In this document: positions 24,069-33,100 of the stretch, in pieces
Layout: every line of letters begins with the position of its first letter
How positions within the stretch are numbered: position 1 is the first letter of the stretch
NCBI RefSeq assembly: GCF_028289855.1
Contig: NZ_JAQGKZ010000080.1
Coordinates: 62,001-126,000, forward strand
Direction: 5' to 3'
From: Sphingomonas bacterium
GTDB taxonomy: Bacteria; Pseudomonadota; Alphaproteobacteria; Sphingomonadales; Sphingomonadaceae
DNA: 64,000 nucleotides
Position numbers and translations under genes: made by a program
The notes under the pieces: model-generated
The model's input: only the letters and a program-made list of their open reading frames with translations
The model's database searches: none
Told to the model about the DNA's origin: nothing

Positions 24069-25812
24069 TTCGCCCTCCCCCCTTGGCCGCCATCTTGCCC
24101 GATCGCAGGGCATGCGGTGCACCGTTCCCGCGATGATAATCGTGACACATCGCGCACGTCGAGCGCACTTGCGGCGCTCGCGCCGTGTCCCCACCGTGAC
24201 ACTGTCGACAGGTTGAAATACCCGGAAGCATCAGAATGCGCGAATCGTTCGTGGTCAGCGCTTGAGCGTGACAGCCGCCGCACGTCGTCGTGGTATGCGC
24301 GGCATGGTCGAACCAGCCCTCGCCGATGAAGCGAAGCTGCTCGCGCACCGGCACCACGCGGTAATTGAGCCCGCCGGGGGTGCTCGGTTGCACGATGACG
24401 TGGCAGTCGTAGCACGCGCCCTTCGGCGAGAAGATCGCGCGGACCATCGCCGCGCCGCCACCGCCGCCCGAATAGACCGGCGTCGCCCTGATCTCGCCCG
24501 GCCGCTGGCGGTCGCTCGGTGCCGAGCCGCCGCCACCGCCGCCCGCCGCGAGAATGTCAGCGATCACTTGTGCGGCATTGCCGTGGCGCAGCGTCCGCAC
24601 CGTTCCGCCGACGCGGTCGAACGCGAGGCTATGGCATTGCGAACAATTGCGCTCCATCGACACGGGGCGGAAGCGCGCGCCGCTATCGTCGGGCACGTGG
24701 CATTCGGTGCACGCAAGCGGCTTGCGCCCCAGCGTCGCTTGCATCCGCGCAACGCCGCTGACTTGCGACAGGTGCAGCGCGTGGGGGAATTTGAGCCCGC
24801 TATCCTGTATGCGCGCCGACGGATCGCCGAGCGGAATGCGGGTGAAGCGCGGATAGTCGCCGGGCGTGGTCATCACCGCCGGCCGGAATTGCGGATGCAC
24901 GCGCCCGAAATCGGCTGCGTCGCCCAGTTTGGTGTCGGGCAGCTTGGTCTTGAGATCGGCATGGCACGCAGCGCACTGGGTTTCCGCCACCGCCGGCATC
25001 GCGCCGGGGCCCGAATGCTCGGCATGGCAATCGACACAGCGCCCCGGATCGCGCCCGAACATGTCGGCGATCGCGAGCTTGAGCCCGGCGATACCGTCGG
25101 GCTGCGGCTTGGCACGCGCTTGCCGGTCGGCGTCGGCATGCGGGGCGATATCCGTGTGGCAGCTCGTGCACGCGGTATCGGGGACCGCGACGAACGCCTC
25201 GACGTGACACGACTTGCAGTTTCGCGTCAGCGACGAGTGCGCGCGCGATAGCGGCCCCGACGACCAGCTCGAGTCGATATGCTTGTAGCCGCTCGCCATC
25301 TGCACGTCGGTCAGCTTCGCCGGCGCATGCGTGAACGACCAGATCGGCCAGGCGAGGAAGATCGCAAGGATAAAGAGCGCGAGCGTCCAGGCCATCGGCC
25401 GTTTGCCCAGCGCGGTACCGGCGAGCGAAAAGCGTTTGCCCGCATCGTCCGCCCCTTCGAGCTGCGCGCCGTCGCGGGTCACGGCGATCGCGATAATACC
25501 CTCTTCCTCGCCTGCCGATATCGCGATGCGGGCCGCGCCGATGCGGATTTCCCCGCCGCGCGCGATGTCGATTTCGCCGTGCTCGGTCGAGCGGCCATCG
25601 ACGAGCAGCGGGATTGCGGCCAGCGCGTTGACCGCGACACGCGCGACGATGTGGCGAATTTCGGCGTGGTGGAGCGTGACCTCCAAATCGGTCAGATGAA
25701 TGTCGCTCGCCGGATCGCGGCCGACCGTCAGAACGTCGCCCTCGATCCGCCGCGTGCGGACGATCTCGCGCCCGCTGGCGGCGCGTGAAGTGAGGTGAAG
25801 GACGAAGCTCAC
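23989..25812 (-). CDS. FHA domain - transmembrane helix - decaheme cytochrome c
   Basis: A 607-residue protein with no signal peptide. Residues about 20-100 look like a forkhead-associated domain (TVGRDPASDIHLTDLEVTLHHAEI: the GR, N/D-shifted loop and following strand). One membrane helix spans about 140-160, and then ten CxxCH sites lie at residues 199, 215, 259, 280, 367, 390, 467, 510, 535 and 553. The topology would put the FHA domain in the cytosol and ten hemes in the periplasm. FHA domains normally bind phosphothreonine, so the cytochrome may be recruited by a phosphorylated partner. A Gly-rich loop (about 423-430 and 448-455) lies between hemes 6 and 7. It is 7 bases after the cytochrome-b-like gene. 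Confidence 0.88.
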   Translation of the reverse strand: MSFVLHLTSRAASGREIVRTRRIEGDVLTVGRDPASDIHLTDLEVTLHHAEIRHIVARVAVNALAAIPLLVDGRSTEHGEIDIARGGEIRIGAARIAISAGEEEGIIAIAVTRDGAQLEGADDAGKRFSLAGTALGKRPMAWTLALFILAIFLAWPIWSFTHAPAKLTDVQMASGYKHIDSSWSSGPLSRAHSSLTRNCKSCHVEAFVAVPDTACTSCHTDIAPHADADRQARAKPQPDGIAGLKLAIADMFGRDPGRCVDCHAEHSGPGAMPAVAETQCAACHADLKTKLPDTKLGDAADFGRVHPQFRPAVMTTPGDYPRFTRIPLGDPSARIQDSGLKFPHALHLSQVSGVARMQATLGRKPLACTECHVPDDSGARFRPVSMERNCSQCHSLAFDRVGGTVRTLRHGNAAQVIADILAAGGGGGGSAPSDRQRPGEIRATPVYSGGGGGAAMVRAIFSPKGACYDCHVIVQPSTPGGLNYRVVPVREQLRFIGEGWFDHAAHTTTTCGGCHAQALTTNDSRILMLPGISTCRQCHGGDTARAPQVRSTCAMCHDYHRGNGAPHALRSGKMAAKGGGRNADSPDFGSALGIRSRRSGRDERAPP

Positions 25813-25819
25813 CGTCGCG

Positions 25820-26662
25820 TCACCAATAAAAGAACACGGCGACGATATGCGCCGTCAGCGCCGCGATCAGCGCGAAGGTGGTGGGGACATGGACGTAGAG
25901 CCAGCCTTCGAGCGCCGCCTTCAGCCGCATGTGACGGCGCATCGTGGTCAGCATCGATGAGCGGCGTTCGAGCAGGCCTACTACTTGCTCGGCATCCGGC
26001 CTTTCGCGGCGAAACGCGTCCAGCGCGCTCCGGGTCGCCCCGCGCGGAAACCGCCCGGTCAGCCGACGCCAGAACCCGGCGGCGAACGGATCGTCGTTGA
26101 GCGCATCGCGCACCAGCGCCGCGTGATGGCCGTCGAGCGACTGCGCGGCGTCGTGGAGTTGCGCGTCGAGCGTGCGCAACTCGACCACCATCTGCGTCTC
26201 GGTGCGCTCCCCGCGATTGTCCGACAGCAAGCGCGGCAACGTCGCGTAGAGGATGATCCCGACGAACCCCGATGCGATCACCAGCATCATCAGCACGTAA
26301 GCGAGCGTGTGGACGTTCCAGCCGAACTGGAATCCGGTATGGAGCGTCGCGATCACGACCAGCGCGAGCCCGAGATAGACGTGCGCCGAGGTCCACGCCT
26401 TGAGCGACCAGGCGCCGGGCGTCATGGCACGTTTTCTGATCCCTAGCGCGGTCAGCCACAGGATCAGCAGTGCGCCGATCGTGCCGAGAATATAGCCGTA
26501 CGGGCTCCCGCCGTTGGGCACCGGCCGCGGATCGTCGATCGCGTAGATCAGGATCGCGACGACCACGACGATCGTGGCGATCTTCGCCCAGCGCAGCCGT
26601 TTGTGGCGCAGGAAGCCCTCATTCTCGCCGATCCGCGACCTGATCGCTCCCCCGGCCGCCAT
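25820..26662 (-). CDS. Cytochrome-b-like integral membrane protein
   Basis: A 280-residue protein with about five membrane helices (near 28-45, 56-77, 92-112, 118-142 and 255-278) and a 110-residue soluble, charged loop between helices four and five. Several histidines lie in or next to helices (SAHVYLGL, IATLHTGFQ, NVHTLAYV, YVHVPTTF, LTAHIVAV), as in diheme b-type cytochromes. It probably passes electrons between the cytosolic flavin/Fe-S protein and periplasmic hemes or the quinone pool. Its ATG follows the previous stop directly (TGA-ATG), so it is translationally coupled. I do not recognise the exact family; a plain membrane anchor without heme is the alternative. Confidence 0.7.
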   Translation of the reverse strand: MAAGGAIRSRIGENEGFLRHKRLRWAKIATIVVVVAILIYAIDDPRPVPNGGSPYGYILGTIGALLILWLTALGIRKRAMTPGAWSLKAWTSAHVYLGLALVVIATLHTGFQFGWNVHTLAYVLMMLVIASGFVGIILYATLPRLLSDNRGERTETQMVVELRTLDAQLHDAAQSLDGHHAALVRDALNDDPFAAGFWRRLTGRFPRGATRSALDAFRRERPDAEQVVGLLERRSSMLTTMRRHMRLKAALEGWLYVHVPTTFALIAALTAHIVAVFFYW

Positions 26663-29113
26663 TCAGCCGGCCTCGCGCTCGAGCTTGGCAACCTTGAGCA
26701 GGTCTTCGGGCGCGACCCGTAACGCCGCGCCGGTCGGGCAGGCACGGACGCACGCCGGCCCGCCCGATATCCCCGCGCACATGTCGCACTTGATCGCCTT
26801 TTTGGGCGTCTCGACGGTGCGATGTTTGTCCGCCCATTTCTTGCTCGGCTCGCCCGGGCCGGGTCCGCGCCCGAATAGCATCCAGTCGACCAGCCGTGGT
26901 TTCTTGGGCGGCGCTCGGTCCATCCGGATCACGCCGTACGGACAGTTGCGCTGGCAATTGCCGCAGCCGATGCACGTCTCGTTGATCGACACCTCGCCAT
27001 CGGGCCCGCGGCGAATCGCGTTGGGCGGGCAATCGGCCATGCAATGCGGATGCTCGCAGTGTCGGCACGACGTCGGCACGTGGACGTGCGCGTAGGTCCG
27101 CCCCGCCTCGCGGTCGAGCCGCGACAGCCCGTCGTGGCTGTCGGCGCACGCTTTCTCGCAATTGTCGCACCCGACGCACAGCTTCTCGTCGATCAGCAGC
27201 ACGTCGGTCGCCTCGCCTATGCCGTTGTCGATCAAGAAGTTGGCGACCGACGAATACATGTCTACCGCGCCCGAAAACTCGCTCTTGCTCGCCTCGATAT
27301 GCGCGTTGATCTCCTGCCGCGCCGCCATGTCGGCGCGGGCTTTGGCGGCGAGCGCCGGATTGCCCGCGAGCAGCCGCGCGAAGGCGTCGCCGTCGAGCTT
27401 GACCAGTTCGGACTTGATCGCCGCGCGCACCGTCGCGACGCGCGGGCGGGCGTCGATCAGCGCCATCTCGCCGAAATACGACCCGGCCGGCAGATAGTTG
27501 AGGAATATCGGTTTGCCGCCGATCTGCTTCTCGACGATCATGCTGCCGACCCGCACGACATAGATGTCGCGGTCGGTGCCGCCTTCCTCGACGATCTTCT
27601 GCCCCGCCCGGGCGCGCACGACCTCGGCGGTCGCCAGCACTTCGTCGAGATCGGCGGCGGTCAGCCCCGAGCCGAACAGCTGGAGCAGCTGCCGCTGGAT
27701 CGAGATGCGGTCGATCGTGCGCTTGGCCGCGGGCACGGTCGCCATCAGCTTGAGCGCGGCGGTGCGCGGGATTTCGACCAGGATCGCGTCTTCGCCCGCG
27801 CGCACGGTGGCGCCGCGGCGGCGGCCCGAAATCAGCCCCACCTCGCCGACGATCGAGCCCGTTTCGATGGGGATCGCGCCGCCATCGGCGGTCAGCACCT
27901 CGACTGTCCCTTCAGCGATGCCGAACAGCGACGATCCGATCGCGTTCTTCTCGAACACCACCTCGCCTGCGCGGTAGCGCCGCACCTCGGTGTCGAGGAT
28001 GAATTCGCGCATTTGGAGCGGCGACAGCTCGTTGAGCACGCCGACCCGCTCGCGCAGGAAATCGAGCCATTCGGCGGTCGAACGACTATTGCCCAACGCC
28101 GCCAGCCGCTCCTCGACGATCGGCTCGTCGGCGGGCTTCAAGTCGGTGTTGCCGGCGATGAACTCGACCACGTCATGGCCCTGGTTCATGCAATGCTTGA
28201 TCAGCGGATAGCCGGCGAGCGCCCCGATCACATAGATGCCGGGCGTGCTCGATTCGAATTGCGGGCTGAGCGCGGGAAAAGCCTCGCGGTCGGGGCCGGT
28301 GAAATCGACGCCGCAGCTTTCGACGAAGGCGCGCGGCGCGGTCGATCCCATCCGCGCGATCACCCGATCGCAACGCTGACGCACTTGCCCGTCGCGCGTG
28401 TCGAGCACGATCTCGTTGCCTTCGATCGCCGCCGGGGTGGTTTCGGTCAGCACCTGGATTCGCCCCGCGTCGCGCGCCGCCATCAGCAGATCGACGTTAG
28501 CCGCCTTGGCGCGCGCGAAGTCGGCGCTGCGGTTGAGCAGCGACACGACATTGCCCTGCTCGGCGTCGGCGGCGAGTCCCAGCGCGTTCTCGATTCCCGC
28601 ATCGCCCGATCCGATCACGACGATATGCTCGTCGACATATTCGGCCGGGTCGTCGAGCTGGTACTGGACCCGGCTCCCGTCGGCGCCTGGCATCCTGACC
28701 AGATTGGGGTTGCCCTGGGTGCCGACGGCCAGGATCACCGTTTCGGCGTCGATGGTCGATCCATCGGTAAGCGTAAGCGTGAAGGCGCCTTTCGCTCCCT
28801 CGATCTTTTTTACTTCCGCGCCGTAGCGCACATTGACCTTGGCGTCGGTGATCTGGCGGTCCCAAGTGTCGAGCACCGTCTCGCGCTTGCCCGCGTCGAA
28901 CTCCACGTCCGAGCGGAGCACGAGCCCCCTCGGCGTCGCCATGACGTGCTTGCCCTTCTGGTATTTGAAGATCGTGTCGGACAAATGGTCGGCGCTCTTT
29001 TCGAGCAGGACGTGCGGCATCTCCCGCGCGGCGGCGCGCGCCGCGGCGCTCAAGCCCGCAGGCCCCGAGCCGATGATCGCGACCGCGACCCTGTCTGTAT
29101 CCGCCGACCCCAT
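26663..29113 (-). CDS. FAD/NAD(P) oxidoreductase fused to two cyclic-nucleotide-binding domains and 4x[4Fe-4S] domain
   Basis: An 816-residue soluble protein. Residues about 8-320 form a two-dinucleotide-fold flavoprotein (IIGSGPAGLSAAA near 12, VVIGSGDAGIEN near 160) without a redox CxxC pair, so unlike thioredoxin reductase. About 355-470 and 470-580 are cyclic-nucleotide-binding domains with the phosphate-binding cassette pattern (GEVGLISGRRRGATV and GEMALIDARPRVATV). From about 640 come four ferredoxin motifs: CVGCDNCEKAC, CRHCEHPHCMADCP, CIGCGNCQRNCP and CDMC...CVRACP, as in HybA/NrfC-type subunits. The start at 29113 begins MGSADTDR and fits the short divergent gap to the CcmI-like gene. 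It likely feeds electrons from NAD(P)H to the membrane cytochrome, gated by cAMP or cGMP (inference). Confidence 0.9.
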   Translation of the reverse strand: MGSADTDRVAVAIIGSGPAGLSAAARAAAREMPHVLLEKSADHLSDTIFKYQKGKHVMATPRGLVLRSDVEFDAGKRETVLDTWDRQITDAKVNVRYGAEVKKIEGAKGAFTLTLTDGSTIDAETVILAVGTQGNPNLVRMPGADGSRVQYQLDDPAEYVDEHIVVIGSGDAGIENALGLAADAEQGNVVSLLNRSADFARAKAANVDLLMAARDAGRIQVLTETTPAAIEGNEIVLDTRDGQVRQRCDRVIARMGSTAPRAFVESCGVDFTGPDREAFPALSPQFESSTPGIYVIGALAGYPLIKHCMNQGHDVVEFIAGNTDLKPADEPIVEERLAALGNSRSTAEWLDFLRERVGVLNELSPLQMREFILDTEVRRYRAGEVVFEKNAIGSSLFGIAEGTVEVLTADGGAIPIETGSIVGEVGLISGRRRGATVRAGEDAILVEIPRTAALKLMATVPAAKRTIDRISIQRQLLQLFGSGLTAADLDEVLATAEVVRARAGQKIVEEGGTDRDIYVVRVGSMIVEKQIGGKPIFLNYLPAGSYFGEMALIDARPRVATVRAAIKSELVKLDGDAFARLLAGNPALAAKARADMAARQEINAHIEASKSEFSGAVDMYSSVANFLIDNGIGEATDVLLIDEKLCVGCDNCEKACADSHDGLSRLDREAGRTYAHVHVPTSCRHCEHPHCMADCPPNAIRRGPDGEVSINETCIGCGNCQRNCPYGVIRMDRAPPKKPRLVDWMLFGRGPGPGEPSKKWADKHRTVETPKKAIKCDMCAGISGGPACVRACPTGAALRVAPEDLLKVAKLEREAG

Positions 29114-29168
29114 GCTAGCGTTCCTGCCCCGCCGCGTTACTATCAGTGCGGGAGTTGGGGTGGAAGCA

Positions 29169-30110
29169 ATGGCCGACGATAGCGGTAGGACGATCGGAAG
29201 CCTTGGCTGGTTCGCGCTGGCCGGCGCGGCGGCGATCCTGATCGCCGCGATCGGGCTGAGCCGTGGCGGCACCGCGCCGCTGGGCGAGCCCGATCCGGTC
29301 GCCAACACCGAAGCGCCCGCCGATCCCGCGGCGGCGATCACGAGTCTCGAGGGGCGGATGCGCGCGCACCCCGACGATGGCGAGGGCTGGAAGTCGCTCG
29401 GTTGGTCGTATTTCCAGGTCCAGCGCTACGCCGACGCTGCCGGCGCCTATGCCAAGGCGACCAAGCTGCTGCCCGACAAGGCCGAACTCTGGTCGGCATT
29501 CGGTGAGGCGCAGACACTGGCGTCCAATGCAGTCGATCCGATCGCGCACGATGCCTTCGGCAAGGCGCTCGCGATCGATCCCAGGGATTCGCGCGCGCGC
29601 TATTTCCTCGCGGTCGAGAAGGACGTGAAGGGCGATCATAAGGGCGCGATCGACGACTGGATCGCTATGCTGCGCGACGGCCCGAAGGACGCCCCCTGGG
29701 CGCAATCGGTGCACGATCTGGTCCTCAAGGTCGCGGCCCAGCACAAGATCGACGTCAAGGGCCGGCTGCCCGATGTGGCCCCCGCGCCGGCCTTGGCGGG
29801 CGGCGACGACGCGGTGAGCGCCGCGATCCCCGGTCCGACGTCCGAGCAAATGAGCGATGCGGCTGGGCTTGCGCCGGGCCAGCAGAACGCGATGGCGCAG
29901 GGCATGGTCGATCGTCTCGCCCAGCGCCTCGCCGCGCAGCCCAACGATTTCGACGGCTGGGTCCGGCTGATGCGCGCGCGCATGGTGTTGCGCGACGCCA
30001 AGGGTGCCGCCGACGCGTTGGCGGGCGCAAAGCGTGCCTTCTCGGCCGACAAGGCGACGCTCGCCCGCCTGACCGACGCCGCGCGCGCCCTCGATGTGCC
30101 GGGCGCCTGA
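29169..30110 (+). CDS. TPR protein resembling the CcmI cytochrome c biogenesis factor
   Basis: A 313-residue protein with one N-terminal membrane helix (about 12-32), tetratricopeptide repeats (about 55-200: DDGEGWKSLGWSYFQVQRYADAA and following) and a second helical repeat block (about 245-310; RLAAQPNDFDGWVRLMRARM). This matches the periplasmic part of CcmI/CycH, which holds apocytochrome c for heme attachment. The N-terminal membrane part of full CcmI is missing, so it is a shorter relative or paralogue. It starts at ATG 29169, 55 bases from the divergent oxidoreductase gene. Next to loci with 25 heme sites, a dedicated maturation helper would make sense. Confidence 0.72.
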   Translation: MADDSGRTIGSLGWFALAGAAAILIAAIGLSRGGTAPLGEPDPVANTEAPADPAAAITSLEGRMRAHPDDGEGWKSLGWSYFQVQRYADAAGAYAKATKLLPDKAELWSAFGEAQTLASNAVDPIAHDAFGKALAIDPRDSRARYFLAVEKDVKGDHKGAIDDWIAMLRDGPKDAPWAQSVHDLVLKVAAQHKIDVKGRLPDVAPAPALAGGDDAVSAAIPGPTSEQMSDAAGLAPGQQNAMAQGMVDRLAQRLAAQPNDFDGWVRLMRARMVLRDAKGAADALAGAKRAFSADKATLARLTDAARALDVPGA

Positions 30111-30118
30111 GCCGGCGA

Positions 30119-33100
30119 TCACGGCTTCGTGCCGTCCGACCAGACATCCTCATTGCCGATGCCGATGACCGGCTCGTCGATCGGCGGCTCGACGCTATAG
30201 GGGTCGAGGCCTTCGATGCCGAGCGCGGGGAGGATGATCGGCGGGATGATGCCGTTCACCGCCGACGCCGGACCCGTCCCGCCATTCACCAGACCGATCG
30301 TGTCGCGGATGCCGACCAGCGTCTTTGGTATGACGAAATTGCCCGGGCACACGCCCGGAATGATCTTGCAGCCGTTGACCGTCGATTGCGGATCGAACAG
30401 CGCGGCCCCTCCGGCGCCGTTGTTCAGCGTGATCCGCGGGATCAGTGGCGCGCCGGTGATGATCGTGCCGTTTGCCAGGAGCTGGCGGCCGTTGATGACG
30501 ATTCCCACACGCTGGCCGCCCAGCGTCGAGATGGTCACCCCGCCATCGCCCACCGTGAAGCCGCGCCGCGCGGTCAGCAGAGCCGAGACCGCACCGCTAT
30601 TTTGGATATACAGCCCGGCGGTCACGGAGAAGCGCATCGCGCCGGCGGTCAGATAGCCCTGATCGTTGACCGGTCCGTCATTGACCGCGAGCCGGGCGTT
30701 GCGGGCCGACACGTCGGTCGCGGCAGCAATGTCGGTGAGCGCCGCTTGCGACGCGACCGCGACAGTGGCGGCGTTGAGCGTCAGCGTGCCCGCGGGCGCC
30801 CCGGTGGTGCTGAGCAGCGCGATCGATCCCGTCCGGGTGATCACCCGGACCGCCGGTCCGGCGTTGAAGGTGAGCGCGTTGGCGGCGGTGGCGCCGGTCA
30901 GCGCCACCGCGCCGTTGACGGTGACCGTCCCGGGCGTCGTGATCGAGAAGGTCCCACCGAGATTGACCGGGGCGGCCCCTGCCGCGCCGGTCAGCGCCAA
31001 GGCACCGACCGTCGTGTCACCGGGAAGCACGATGGTGATATCGCGCGACTGGACGCGGCCGAGCCCGGCATTGGTTAGCGAATAGCCCGCTCCGCCGACG
31101 CCGCCGATGAAGCTCGCCCCGGCGCCGGTATTGGTGAAGCTGACGTTCTGCGTCAGCCCGGCGCCGCCGATCTGCGACGCGCCGCCGATCTGCATCGCCG
31201 CCGAGCGGAACGCGATCTGCGGGCTCCGCAGCGTGCCGTTGACCGCAATCGTCTGGCCGGTGGCGTTGATCGCGGTGCCAGCGGTCCCGTTGCCCAAGGT
31301 GACCGTGGTGCCCCCGATGACGGTCAGCGTCGTTCCCGCCGTCCCGTTGCCCAGTGTAGCCGTCGAGTCGCCGGTCAGCGTGAGCGCCGTTCCCGCCGTC
31401 GCATTGTTGAGCGTGGCGGCAGTCCCCGCGGCGACGTTGAGCGACGTGCCCGCGGTGGCATTGCCGATCGTTGCCGTCGTGCCCGCCGTCGCGTCGGCGC
31501 TCGTTCCCGCGCGCAGCGTCGCCGCGTCGATCGTGGTCACGGCGTTGAGCCGGATCGACCGAGTCGCGCCGAGGATCGCGCCGGCGCCGACGGAGATGCT
31601 CTGGGCGCGCATGTCGGCGTCGCCGGCATTGACCGTATCGACCGCGCCGGCATTACCGGTGTGCACGAGCGACACCGCGCCGCCGGCGGTGGCTAGGAGC
31701 GTGTTGCCGACAGTAAACCCCCCGCCGCCGCTCGCGGCATAGGTCTGGTCGCCGCCTGTAAGAATGGTGGCGTTGCCGGTGACGGCGATGCGGTTGCCCT
31801 GAGCGCTGAGCGCGAACGACGATCCGCCCGCGACGACCGCTCCCAACGCGCTGGCGTTGAGGCTCGCGAGACGCATCGCCGGGCTGGCGGCGGTGCTTGT
31901 ATTGGTCAGCGCGATCTTGCCGCCGTTGCCGCCATTGGCGGACAAAGTCGTATCGCCGAGCGTCATCGATCCGCTGGCGCCGCCCGCATCGGCGGCGGTC
32001 AGCGACGCCGTGCCGCCCGAACCGCCCGCATTGCCATCGACCAGCAACGAGGTCGTCCCGGCGCTGAGCGGCGCACCGTTCGCCGCGACCAGGATTGTGC
32101 CCCCGGTGCTGCCGACCACGCCGCCGGTCCCCGTACCGCCGCGACCCTGAGCATTGATGGTTAGCGCCTGCGGGCCTGCCAGATCGGCGATCGTGATTGC
32201 GCCGTTCTGCGCGCGCACCGTCGCGCCGCCACCTTGGCCTGCGCCGCCTGCGCCGCCCGCCGAGGCCCCGCCGGTACCGGTCACGTCGATCGACAGGCCG
32301 GGCAGCGTCAACGCCCCGCCATTGATGGATTGGATGAGCACGGTGCCGCCGGTCGCCGCGCCGCCGCCCGCCTGACCGCTCCCGCCCAGCGCTCGCGCGG
32401 TGATTGTCAGCGGGGCGGTGGGCGCGAACACCGCGTTATCGACGGTCAGGCTGGCGGTGCCGCCAATCGCCGCGGCACCGACAAAGGTCGGGTCGTTGAG
32501 CACGGTCCCGCCCGGGCCGACACCCGCGCTCGCGTCGATGACGATCGGGCCGACGTTCAGGCTCGCGCCATTGGCGAGCAGCACCGATGCGGTCCCGCCG
32601 CGACTGGTTACCGGTCCAAGCGACGTGGGCTGCGCCACGCCGGTCGCGCTGACGGTCAGCGTGTTGGCGGTGATCGACCCGCCATCCGCCGATACGCTCG
32701 CCACCCCGCCGGTCGCGCTGCCGCCGGTTTTATAACCGCGGCGTACGCCGTCCCCGTCGGCAAGCACATTCAAGGCACCCTTGATGTTGATCTGTCCGCC
32801 CTTGTCCGCGATCACCTGAGCGGTGCCGGCATCGAGCCCGAAGCGCGCGCTTTGCAGGGTCAGATTGCCGCTCGCGTTGATCGTCCCGGTGGTGGCACGC
32901 GCCGTGACGGTGCCGTCCGCCACCGCCAGCGTGTTGCCGCTCAGCGACAAGGTGCCGGCGCCTTGCCCAAGCAAGGTGATGTCGCCCGATGCGCTGGCGA
33001 TCAGTGGCGTGGTCAGCTTGCCGTTGATCAGCTGAATACTCGCCGCCGGCCCCGCCGCGGCGCCGGTCATCACCGCGTCGCCGTTTATCACGTCACGTCC

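Noticed and set aside
31250-31480. Tandem repeats in tpsA as a CRISPR array or satellite
   Set aside because: Repeats are in frame, 57 bases without spacers, and encode beta-helix units.
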